Assembly (NCBI GenBank): GCA_024349765.1
Contig: AP026073.1
Coordinates: 3,658,001 to 3,722,000, forward strand
From: Streptomyces nigrescens
GTDB taxonomy: Bacteria; Actinomycetota; Actinomycetes; Streptomycetales; Streptomycetaceae
DNA length: 64,000 bases
Reading direction: 5' to 3'
In this document: piece after piece, positions 33,266 to 41,496 of the stretch
Position numbering within the stretch: position 1 is the first letter of the stretch
How the letters are laid out: each line of letters starts with the position of its first letter
Notes under the pieces: generated by a model
What the model saw: only the letters and a program-made list of their open reading frames with translations
Told to the model about the DNA's origin: nothing
Databases searched by the model: none
Made by a program: the position numbers and the translations under genes

Positions 33266-36200
33266 ATGGCACCCACCTTCACCTTGGCGTCCGCGTCACC
33301 AAATCCAGCAGTCTTCGGACAGCCGGTCACGCTGACCGCCACTGTCCTTCCGTTAGGGCTGGGGACTCCCACCGGCACGGTCACCTTCGTCGTCGCCGGC
33401 GGGCCCACAGTGACGGGCACACTCGTGGGTGGAACCGCGACCGTCACCGTCACCGGTATCAGCGTCGGCTTTCACACCATCACCGCGAACTACAACGGCA
33501 GCCCTCAGTTCTCGCCGTCCAGCGGCTTGGCTTCCGTAACGGTGAACAAGGCGTCGACGACCACGACCGTCACCTCGTCGCCGGACCCGTCGACGTTCGG
33601 GCAGACGGTGTCCATCACCGCCACCGTCGCGCCGGTCGCACCGGGAGCGGGCACACCGACCGGAACAGTCACCTTCGTCATCGGCGGTGGCGGAGGCGGG
33701 ACCCTGACGGGGACGCTCTCGGGCGGCACCGCAACCGTCACCACCAGCAGTCTCAGCGTGGGCACACATGCCATCACCGCGACCTACAACGGCAATGCCC
33801 AATTCAATCCGTCCTCCGGTACCGACACACAAACGGTGCAGGCGTCCCTGCTGCCGACGACCACCACGGTCACCTCGTCCCCCGACCCCTCGGTCTTCGG
33901 GCAGGCCGTGACCTTCACGGCGACAGTCGCCCCCGTCCCGCCCGGTTCGGGTACCCCGACCGGCACGGTGACCTTCGTCATCTCCGGGGGCCCCACGCTG
34001 ACGGCGCCGCTCTCGGGCGGCACGGCGAGCGTCACCACCAGCAGTCTCAGTGTGGGCTCCCATACCGTCACCGCGACCTACAGCGGCAGTGGCACTTTCG
34101 CGCCGTCGAGCGGAACAGACACCCAGACCGTCAACAAGGCGTCCACGACCACCACGGTGACCTCGTCGCCGGACCCGTCGGTTGTCGGGCAGTCGGTGAC
34201 CTTTACGGCGACGGTGGCTCCGGTTGCGCCGGGCGCGGGTACACCGACCGGTACCGTCACCTTCGTCATCAGTGGAGGCCCGACGCTGACCGGCACCCTC
34301 TCCGGGGGTACGGCGAGCGTCACCACCAGCGCACTTGCACCAGGCACGCACACGGTCACCGCGACCTACAGCGGTGACGGCAACTTCAACGCCTCCAGTG
34401 GTACGGATACCCAGACGGTGGGGCAGGCGTCGACGACCACGGTGGTCACCTCGTCGCCGGACCCGTCGGTTGTCGGGCAGTCGGTGACGTTCACGGCGAC
34501 GGTAGCTCCGGTTGCGCCGGGCGCGGGTACACCGACCGGTACCGTCACCTTCGTCATCAGTGGAGGCCCGACACTGACCGGCACGCTGTCCGGGGGTACG
34601 GCGAGCGTGAGTACCAGTGCGCTTTCCGCTGGTACGCATACGGTGACGGCGACGTATGGCGGTGATGGGAACTTCACCGGTTCCAGCGGTACGGACACCC
34701 AGACCGTGAACCAGGCATCCACGACCACCACAGTCACGTCATCGCCGGACCCGTCGGTTGTCGGGCAGTCAGTGACGTTCACGGCGACGGTGGCTCCGGT
34801 GCCGCCGGGCGCGGGTACCCCGACCGGCACGGTCACGTTCGTGATCAGTGGGGGGCCGACGCTGACCGGCACGCTGTCCGGGGGTACGGCGAGCGTGAGT
34901 ACCAGTGCGCTTTCCGCTGGTACGCATACGGTGACGGCGACGTATGGCGGTGATGGGAACTTCACCGGTTCCAGCGGTACGGACACCCAGACCGTGAACC
35001 AGGCATCCACGACCACCACGGTCACGTCCTTCCCCGACCCCTCCGTGACAGGGCAGACGGTCAACTTCACCGCCTTTGTGGGGCCGGTGTTCCCCGGCGG
35101 CGGTGTGCCGACCGGAACCGTCACCTTCGTCATCACCAACGGGGTCACGACCGTGACCCTCAGCGGCACCCTCGATGGCGCCGGCGTCGCCACCGTCAGC
35201 ACCAACGGACTGGTCACGGCGGGCGTTTACACCGTCACCGCGACCTACGGCGGCGACGCGAACTTCACCGGCTCCAGTGACACCGACACCCAGACCGTCA
35301 ACCAGGCGGCGACCACCACCAGCGTGACCTCGTCACCGGATCCGTCGGTCGTCGGCCAGCCGGTGACCTTTACGGCGACGGTGGCTCCGGTGCCGCCGGG
35401 CGCGGGTACGCCGACGGGCACGGTCACCTTTGTGATCAGTGGAGGCCCGACGCTGACCGGCACCCTCTCCGGGGGCACGGCGAGCGTCACCACCAGTGCC
35501 CTGGGCGTCGGCACCCATACGGTCACCGCGACCTACAGCGGCGACGGCAACTTCGCCGGCTCGGTCGGTACGGACACCCAGACGGTGAATCAGGCATCGA
35601 CGACCACTTCGGTGACGTCGTCTCCCGACCCGTCGGTCGTCGGCCAGCCGGTGACGTTCACGGCGACGGTGGCTCCGGTGCCGCCGGGCGCGGGTACGCC
35701 GACGGGCACGGTCACGTTTGTGATCAGTGGAGGCCCGACGCTGACCGGCACCCTCTCCGGGGGTACGGCGAGCGTCACCACCAGCGCGCTGAGCGTGGGC
35801 TCGCATACGGTCACGGCGACGTACAGCGGTGACGCGAACTTCACCACGTCCAGCGGTACGGACACCCAGACGGTGAATCAGGCATCGACGACGACTGCGG
35901 TCTCGTCGTCTCCCGACCCGTCCGTGGTCGGTCAGCCGGTGACGTTCACGGCAACGGTGTCGCCAGTTGCACCGGGCGCGGGTACACCGACGGGCACGGT
36001 GACGTTTGTCGCCACCGACGGAGTCACCACGGTGACGCTGACCGGGACGCTGAGCGGCGGCACGACCAGCGTGACCACCAGCGGGCTGGTGACCGCGGGG
36101 ACGTACACCGTCACCGCGTCGTACAGCGGTGACGCCAGCTTCACGGCTTCCAGCGGCACCGACACCCAGACGGTGAATCAGGCATCGACGACCACCTCGG

Positions 36201-39200
36201 TGACGTCGTCTCCCGACCCGTCGGTCTTCGGCCAGCCGGTGACCTTCACCGCCACCGTCGCTCCGGTCGCGCCGGGCGCGGGTACACCGACCGGCACGGT
36301 CACGTTCGTCATCAGCGGCGGTCCGACGTTGACCGGCACCTTGTCCGGGGGCACCGCGAGTGTCACCACGAGTGCGCTGAGCGTGGGCTCCCATACGGTC
36401 ACGGCGACATACAGCAGTGACGCGAACTTCACCACGTCCAGCGGTACGGACACGCAGACGGTTGCTCAGGCATTGACGACGACTGCGGTCTCGTCGTCTC
36501 CGGATCCGTCCGTGGTCGGTCAGCCGGTGACCTTTACGGCCACTGTGTCGCCGGTTGCTCCAGGTGCGGGTACGCCGACGGGCACGGTGACGTTCGTGGT
36601 CACTGACGGGGTGACCACGGTGACGCTGACGGGGACGCTGAGCGGCGGCACGACAAGTGTGACTACCAGCGGACTGGTGACCGCGGGCGCGTACGTCGTT
36701 ACGGCGACTTACAGCGGTAATGCCAACTTCATCGGCTCGGTTGGTACGGATACCCAGACGGTTGCCCAGGCGGCGACGACGACTGCGGTTTCGTCGTCTC
36801 CGGATCCGTCCGTGGTCGGTCAGCCGGTGACGTTCACGGCTACGGTGGCTCCGGTTGCGCCGGGTGCGGGTACGCCGACGGGAACGGTGACGTTCGTGGC
36901 CACCGACGGGGTCACCACGGTGACGCTGACGGGGACGCTGAGCGGCGGCACGACAAGTGTGACTACCAGCGGGCTGGTGACCGCGGGAACGTACTCCGTC
37001 ACGGCGACCTACAGCGGTAATGCCAACTTCACCGGCTCGGTCGGTTCGGACACGCAGACTGTGAACCAGGCGGCGACGACCACCACGGTCTCCTCCTCGC
37101 CCGACCCGTCCGTGGTGGGTCAGCCGGTGACGTTCACGGCCACTGTCGCACCGGTGGCGCCGGGGGCAGGTACGCCGACAGGGACGGTGACGTTCGTGGT
37201 CACTGACGGGGTCACCACGGTGACGCTGACGGGGACGCTGAGCGGCGGCACCACCAGCGTGACCACCAGCGGGCTGGTGACCGCGGGAACGTACTCCGTC
37301 ACGGCGACCTACAGCGGTAATGCCAACTTCACCGGCTCGGTTGGTACGGATACTCAGACGGTCGGTCAGGCGTCGACGACGACTTCGGTTTCGTCGTCTC
37401 CGGATCCGTCTGTGGTTGGTCAGTCGGTGACGTTCACGGCCACTGTCGCACCGGTGGCGCCGGGGGCAGGCACGCCGACCGGCACGGTCACGTTCGTGGT
37501 CACTGACGGGGTCACCACGGTGACGCTGACGGGGACGCTGAGCGGCGGCACCACCAGCGTGACCACCAGCGGGCTGGTGACCGCGGGAACGTACTCCGTC
37601 ACGGCGACCTACAGCGGTAATGCCAACTTCACCGGCTCGGTCGGTACGGACACCCAGACGGTCACTCAGGCGGCGACGACCACCACCGTCTCCTCCTCGC
37701 CCGACCCGTCCGTGGTGGGTCAGCCGGTGACCTTCACAGCCACTGTCGCACCGGTGGCGCCGGGGGCAGGCACGCCGACCGGCACGGTCACCTTCGTTGC
37801 CACCGACGGGGTCACCACGGTGACACTGACGGGGACGCTGAGCGGCGGCACGACAAGCGTGACCACCAACGGACTGGTGACCGCGGGAACGTACTCCGTC
37901 ACGGCGACCTACAGCGGTGATCCCAACTTCACCGGCTCGGTCGGTACGGACACTCAGACGGTCACTCAGGCGGCGACGACCACCACCGTCTCCTCCTCGC
38001 CCGATCCGTCTGTGGTTGGTCAGTCGGTGACGTTCACGGCCACGGTGGCGGCGGTTGCGCCGGGGGCAGGTACGCCCACGGGAACGGTCACGTTCGTGGT
38101 CACTGACGGGGTCACCACGGTGACGCTGACGGGGACGCTGAGCGGCGGCACGACAAGTGTGACTACCAGCGGGCTGGTGACCGCGGGAACGTACTCCGTC
38201 ACGGCGACCTACAGCGGTGATCCCAACTTCACCGGCTCGGTCGGTACGGACACTCAGACGGTCACTCAGGCGGCGACGACGACCACGGTCTCGTCGTCTC
38301 CCGACCCGTCCGTGGTCGGCGAGCCGGTGACCTTCACGGCCACTGTGTCGCCGGTTGCGCCGGGTGCGGGCACGCCGACGGGGACAGTGACGTTCGTGGC
38401 CACCGATGGGGACACCACGGTGACGTTGACGGGGACGCTGAGCGGCGGCACCACCAGCGTGACCACTAGCGGGCTGGTGACCGCAGGTGCGTACACGGTC
38501 ACGGCGACCTACAGCGGTGACGCCAACTTCACCGGCTCGGTCGGTACGGACACCCAGACGGTCGCTCAGGCGTCGACGACCACCACGGTCTCCTCCTCGC
38601 CCGACCCCTCCGTGGTGGGCCAGTCGGTGACGTTCACGGCCACTGTTGCGGCGGTTGCGCCGGGTGTGGGTACGCCCACGGGCACGGTCACGTTCGTGGC
38701 CACTGACGGGGTCACCACGGTGACGTTGACGGGGACGCTGAGCGGCGGCACCACCAGCGTCAGCACCAACGGACTGGTGACCGCGGGAACGTACTCCGTC
38801 ACCGCGTCGTACAGCGGTGACGCCAACTTCGCGGCATCCAGCGGCACCACCACCCAGACGGTCACCCAGGCGGCGACGACGACTGCGGTCTCGACGTCTC
38901 CGGATCCGTCCGTGGTCGGTGAGTCGGTGACGTTCACGGCCACGGTGGCGGCAGTTGCGCCGGGGGCAGGTACGCCGACGGGAACGGTGACCTTTGTCGC
39001 CACTGACGGGGTCACCACGGTGACGCTGACGGGGACGCTGAGTGGCGGTACGACCAGCGTGACCACCAGCGGGCTGGTGACTGCGGGAACGTACGCGGTC
39101 ACGGCGACCTACAGCGGTAATGCCAACTTCACCAGTTCGGTTGGCGCGGATACGCAGACGGTCGCTCAGGCGGCGACGACCACCACCGTGTCCTCCTCGC

Positions 39201-40045
39201 CCGACCCGTCCGTGGTGGGTCAGTCGGTGACGTTCACGGCCACGGTCGCGCCGGTTGCGCTGGGGGCAGGCACTCCGACAGGTACGGTCACCTTCGTCAT
39301 CACCGGCGGTCCGACGCTGACCGGCACTCTCTCCGGGGGGACGACCAGCGTCACGACCACTGCGCTGGGCGCGGGTACCTTCCCCGTCACGGCGACGTAC
39401 AGCGGTGACGCCAACTTCGCGGCATCCAGCGGCACCGACACACAGACCGTGAGCCAGGCGTCCACGACCACCACTGTCTCCTCCTCGCCCGACCCGTCGG
39501 TCTTCGGGCAGACGGTGACCTTCACCGCCACGGTCGCGCCGGTTGCGCCCGGTGCCGGCACGGTGACCGGTACGGTCACCTTCGTCATCGACGGCGGTGG
39601 GGGCGGCTCGCAGACCGCCACCGTCTCCGGTGGCGTCGCGACGATCACCACCAGCACACTCGACGCCGGTCTCCACAACGTCACCGCGACCTACAGCGGC
39701 GACGCCAACTTCGCCACCTCCAACGGCACTGACACCCAGACCGTCAACCAGGCATCCACGGTCACCACGGCCACCTCGTTCCCCGACCCGTCCAACTCTG
39801 GCGACACGGTCGCGATCCTCGCGTTCGTGTCGGCGGTGGCTCCAGGCAGCGGCGTCCCGACCGGGACGGTCAACTTCACCGTCACCGACGGTGTGACCAC
39901 CATCAACCTCACCGGAACGCTCGACGGCGCCGGTGTCGCCGCGGTCAGCACCCCGCTGACCACCGGCAGCTACCTCATCACGGCGACCTACGTCGGTGAC
40001 ACCAACTTCACCGGCTCCAGCGACACCGACACCCAGACCGTCGTG
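33266..40045 (+). repeat. Tandem about 290-300-bp Ig-domain repeats
   Basis: About 23 units make up the whole gene. From about 36500 to 39100 equivalent positions recur every 300 bp (for example 36820, 37120, 37420, 37720, 38020) and long stretches are identical between neighbours. This indicates recent duplication or gene conversion. Assembly collapse or expansion here is possible. Confidence 0.85.
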
Positions 40046-40048
40046 TAA
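33266..40048 (+). CDS. Giant Ig-like repeat protein without a signal peptide
   Basis: 2260 residues, essentially all bacterial Ig-like domains (Big_3_5-like) of about 96-100 residues, about 23 in tandem. Each starts near TTTVTSSPDPSVVGQ, continues VTFTATVAPV...GTPTGTVTF and ends VTATYSGDANF...TDTQTV. Two subtypes occur: one with VISGGPTLTGTL (repeats 1-6, 8, 9, 11, 21, 22) and one with TDGVTTVTLTGTL (most of 10-20, variants at 7 and 23). It is extremely rich in Thr, Val, Ser and Gly, with few Lys and no Cys seen. ATG 33266 has GGAGG 8 nt upstream; the frame is closed at 33185 and no alternative start lies between. The protein therefore begins inside the first domain, with no signal peptide and no C-terminal anchor. 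Probably structural or adhesive; export route unknown. Confidence 0.9.
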   Translation: MAPTFTLASASPNPAVFGQPVTLTATVLPLGLGTPTGTVTFVVAGGPTVTGTLVGGTATVTVTGISVGFHTITANYNGSPQFSPSSGLASVTVNKASTTTTVTSSPDPSTFGQTVSITATVAPVAPGAGTPTGTVTFVIGGGGGGTLTGTLSGGTATVTTSSLSVGTHAITATYNGNAQFNPSSGTDTQTVQASLLPTTTTVTSSPDPSVFGQAVTFTATVAPVPPGSGTPTGTVTFVISGGPTLTAPLSGGTASVTTSSLSVGSHTVTATYSGSGTFAPSSGTDTQTVNKASTTTTVTSSPDPSVVGQSVTFTATVAPVAPGAGTPTGTVTFVISGGPTLTGTLSGGTASVTTSALAPGTHTVTATYSGDGNFNASSGTDTQTVGQASTTTVVTSSPDPSVVGQSVTFTATVAPVAPGAGTPTGTVTFVISGGPTLTGTLSGGTASVSTSALSAGTHTVTATYGGDGNFTGSSGTDTQTVNQASTTTTVTSSPDPSVVGQSVTFTATVAPVPPGAGTPTGTVTFVISGGPTLTGTLSGGTASVSTSALSAGTHTVTATYGGDGNFTGSSGTDTQTVNQASTTTTVTSFPDPSVTGQTVNFTAFVGPVFPGGGVPTGTVTFVITNGVTTVTLSGTLDGAGVATVSTNGLVTAGVYTVTATYGGDANFTGSSDTDTQTVNQAATTTSVTSSPDPSVVGQPVTFTATVAPVPPGAGTPTGTVTFVISGGPTLTGTLSGGTASVTTSALGVGTHTVTATYSGDGNFAGSVGTDTQTVNQASTTTSVTSSPDPSVVGQPVTFTATVAPVPPGAGTPTGTVTFVISGGPTLTGTLSGGTASVTTSALSVGSHTVTATYSGDANFTTSSGTDTQTVNQASTTTAVSSSPDPSVVGQPVTFTATVSPVAPGAGTPTGTVTFVATDGVTTVTLTGTLSGGTTSVTTSGLVTAGTYTVTASYSGDASFTASSGTDTQTVNQASTTTSVTSSPDPSVFGQPVTFTATVAPVAPGAGTPTGTVTFVISGGPTLTGTLSGGTASVTTSALSVGSHTVTATYSSDANFTTSSGTDTQTVAQALTTTAVSSSPDPSVVGQPVTFTATVSPVAPGAGTPTGTVTFVVTDGVTTVTLTGTLSGGTTSVTTSGLVTAGAYVVTATYSGNANFIGSVGTDTQTVAQAATTTAVSSSPDPSVVGQPVTFTATVAPVAPGAGTPTGTVTFVATDGVTTVTLTGTLSGGTTSVTTSGLVTAGTYSVTATYSGNANFTGSVGSDTQTVNQAATTTTVSSSPDPSVVGQPVTFTATVAPVAPGAGTPTGTVTFVVTDGVTTVTLTGTLSGGTTSVTTSGLVTAGTYSVTATYSGNANFTGSVGTDTQTVGQASTTTSVSSSPDPSVVGQSVTFTATVAPVAPGAGTPTGTVTFVVTDGVTTVTLTGTLSGGTTSVTTSGLVTAGTYSVTATYSGNANFTGSVGTDTQTVTQAATTTTVSSSPDPSVVGQPVTFTATVAPVAPGAGTPTGTVTFVATDGVTTVTLTGTLSGGTTSVTTNGLVTAGTYSVTATYSGDPNFTGSVGTDTQTVTQAATTTTVSSSPDPSVVGQSVTFTATVAAVAPGAGTPTGTVTFVVTDGVTTVTLTGTLSGGTTSVTTSGLVTAGTYSVTATYSGDPNFTGSVGTDTQTVTQAATTTTVSSSPDPSVVGEPVTFTATVSPVAPGAGTPTGTVTFVATDGDTTVTLTGTLSGGTTSVTTSGLVTAGAYTVTATYSGDANFTGSVGTDTQTVAQASTTTTVSSSPDPSVVGQSVTFTATVAAVAPGVGTPTGTVTFVATDGVTTVTLTGTLSGGTTSVSTNGLVTAGTYSVTASYSGDANFAASSGTTTQTVTQAATTTAVSTSPDPSVVGESVTFTATVAAVAPGAGTPTGTVTFVATDGVTTVTLTGTLSGGTTSVTTSGLVTAGTYAVTATYSGNANFTSSVGADTQTVAQAATTTTVSSSPDPSVVGQSVTFTATVAPVALGAGTPTGTVTFVITGGPTLTGTLSGGTTSVTTTALGAGTFPVTATYSGDANFAASSGTDTQTVSQASTTTTVSSSPDPSVFGQTVTFTATVAPVAPGAGTVTGTVTFVIDGGGGGSQTATVSGGVATITTSTLDAGLHNVTATYSGDANFATSNGTDTQTVNQASTVTTATSFPDPSNSGDTVAILAFVSAVAPGSGVPTGTVNFTVTDGVTTINLTGTLDGAGVAAVSTPLTTGSYLITATYVGDTNFTGSSDTDTQTVV

Positions 40049-40081
40049 CCCTCCGATCCCTTCTCCCGTACAGCGCACCGG

Positions 40082-40111
40082 CGCCGGGCCGTCCATGAGG
40101 GCGGCCCGGCG
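40082..40111 (+). terminator. Stem-loop terminator after the giant gene
   Basis: CGCCGGGCCG (40082-40091) and CGGCCCGGCG (40102-40111) are perfect 10-bp arms with a 10-nt loop, 34 nt after the stop. It may also end the convergent operon. Confidence 0.65.
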
Positions 40112-40225
40112 TCCTTGTGTGTCCCGCTGCCCGTGCGGGGTCGTGCCAGGGACGACGCAGCGCACGGTGACTGAACTCACTCCACGCTCTCGCCGCCGTA
40201 CAGCACTGCGAGCAGTTCCTCGCGA

Positions 40226-40513
40226 TCACATGGATCCGATCAGTCCAACAGGTCCCAACGCGGCAGACGTTCGTCGAGCGGCGTTGCGCCCCACGTACGC
40301 CTGCGGCGTCAGGACCTCGCGTGGCAGCGGGAGCAGGGCCTCGCGCACCGGGCCGGGGCCGAGGGCTCCGGCCGCCTCCAGCCGGGCGACCTTCGACACA
40401 CGTGCCACCGCCGCATGGTCTGCATGGCCTGGGTGGTCGGTCCCGGCTGGCAGGGTTCGGCTGTGCCGGGGGAGCACGCGCTGCGTGCCGATTCGGCTCG
40501 TCTCAGCGGTCAT
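40226..40513 (-). CDS. 95-residue protein, third gene of the ABC/Nudix operon
   Basis: ATG 40513 overlaps the stop of the double-Nudix gene (ATGA), exactly as that gene overlaps the ABC gene, which supports real translation. The protein has a His/Asp-rich stretch TDHPGHADHAAVARVSKVAR and LPREVLTPQAYVGRN. The HPxHxxH pattern faintly recalls the HPDH motif of PIG-L deacetylases, but the rest of that fold is missing. Function unknown; it may be a truncated enzyme. Confidence 0.5.
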   Translation of the reverse strand: MTAETSRIGTQRVLPRHSRTLPAGTDHPGHADHAAVARVSKVARLEAAGALGPGPVREALLPLPREVLTPQAYVGRNAARRTSAALGPVGLIGSM

Positions 40514-41496
40514 GACCAGCCCATCTCCGTGTAGCGGCGGCTTGCGCGGATGCCTTGGATCGCGGTCCGGGTGTAGGGCACGGTCTGCGACGGGAGGTCG
40601 TCCGGGTGCCACCAGCCCCACCTCGTGCACTTGTCGGGCTCCCGGATCTCCGGAGTTCCCGACCAGCGGCGGGCCCGGAAGACCATCTGCATCCGAGGCT
40701 GGCCGCCGGGTGTGTCCACGAGGTGGACGACGTGGGCGAGTTCGACGTCGCCGGGCTCGATCAGCAGTCCCGCTTCTTCGTCGGCCTCGCGGACCAGGCA
40801 GGAGAGGGCGGACTCCTGCTCGCAGTGGCCGGCCAGGAAGTGCCACGTGGACGCGGCGTAGGCGGAGTTGGGATGGCGCAGACCGAGCAGGACCTTTCCG
40901 TCGGCGTTCTCCACGTAGAGATGGACGCCGATGCCATTGAGGGCGGTTCTTCCGCCTCTGGCCAGTGCCGATGAGGTACGAGGGCGGCGGGCCTCGGTGG
41001 CAGCGCCCGCGGCCGTCGGCGGAGCGATGCCCGGGCTGTCGGCCTGGAGCAACTCGGCGTGGCGGCGAACCAGTTCGCGGGTGGAGGGCGTCATCCGCAG
41101 GCGTGACACGAGTTCTGGCCGGAACCAGCGCAGCATGACCCCTTCGGTCAGGTCCAACGTCGCGGGATCACCGGCCCAGTGAGCGGCGAAGATGTGGATC
41201 GGGACGGTAGTACCGTCGTTGCCGAGAGCCTGCTCCACGGCGAAGGGGACGAGGTCGGGGATATCGAGGCCGGCTTCTTCCCACAGTTCTCGCCTGACCG
41301 TCTCCTCCAAGGACCGATCACCCGCTTCACGGCCGCCGCCGAGCAGGGACCACGATCCCGGCTCCCAGATGCCGGGAATGTCGTCCCGCAGGTGTGGCAG
41401 GTACTCGCCGGAACCGTTGTAGATCAACGCTGACGCGTTCGCGTGTGGGAGCTGTTGCGGCAGGGTCGCGTCGGTCTGTGAGGTTCGCTCGGTCAT
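40510..41496 (-). CDS. Protein with two Nudix hydrolase domains
   Basis: 328 residues. The first Nudix box, in the N-terminal half, reads GGGREAGDRSLEETVRREL followed by WEEAG. The second, in the C-terminal half, reads GHCEQESALSCLVREADEEA followed by GLL. Both keep the Gx5Ex7REUxEExGU residues, so both domains may be active. A linker with AGAATEARRPRTSS joins them. Nudix enzymes cleave nucleoside diphosphates linked to another group. The start overlaps the ABC gene stop by 4 nt. Two active Nudix domains in one chain is uncommon; coupling to an exporter suggests linked nucleotide-derivative processing. Confidence 0.88.
   Translation of the reverse strand: MTERTSQTDATLPQQLPHANASALIYNGSGEYLPHLRDDIPGIWEPGSWSLLGGGREAGDRSLEETVRRELWEEAGLDIPDLVPFAVEQALGNDGTTVPIHIFAAHWAGDPATLDLTEGVMLRWFRPELVSRLRMTPSTRELVRRHAELLQADSPGIAPPTAAGAATEARRPRTSSALARGGRTALNGIGVHLYVENADGKVLLGLRHPNSAYAASTWHFLAGHCEQESALSCLVREADEEAGLLIEPGDVELAHVVHLVDTPGGQPRMQMVFRARRWSGTPEIREPDKCTRWGWWHPDDLPSQTVPYTRTAIQGIRASRRYTEMGWS

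Noticed and set aside
33353-34639. Long minus-strand and alternate plus-strand frames over the first Ig repeats
   Set aside because: Same cause: repeat-driven antisense frames with His/Arg-rich composition and no ribosome binding site.
36800-38900. CRISPR-like regular spacing of repeats every 300 bp
   Set aside because: The period is 300 bp and coding, with Ig domains in frame; there are no short direct repeats with unique spacers.
35333-40180. A 1615-codon open frame on the minus strand across the Ig repeats
   Set aside because: It mirrors the plus-strand repeats, is extremely Arg/Gly-rich, has no start signal and no domain. It is an artefact of repeated GC-rich codons.
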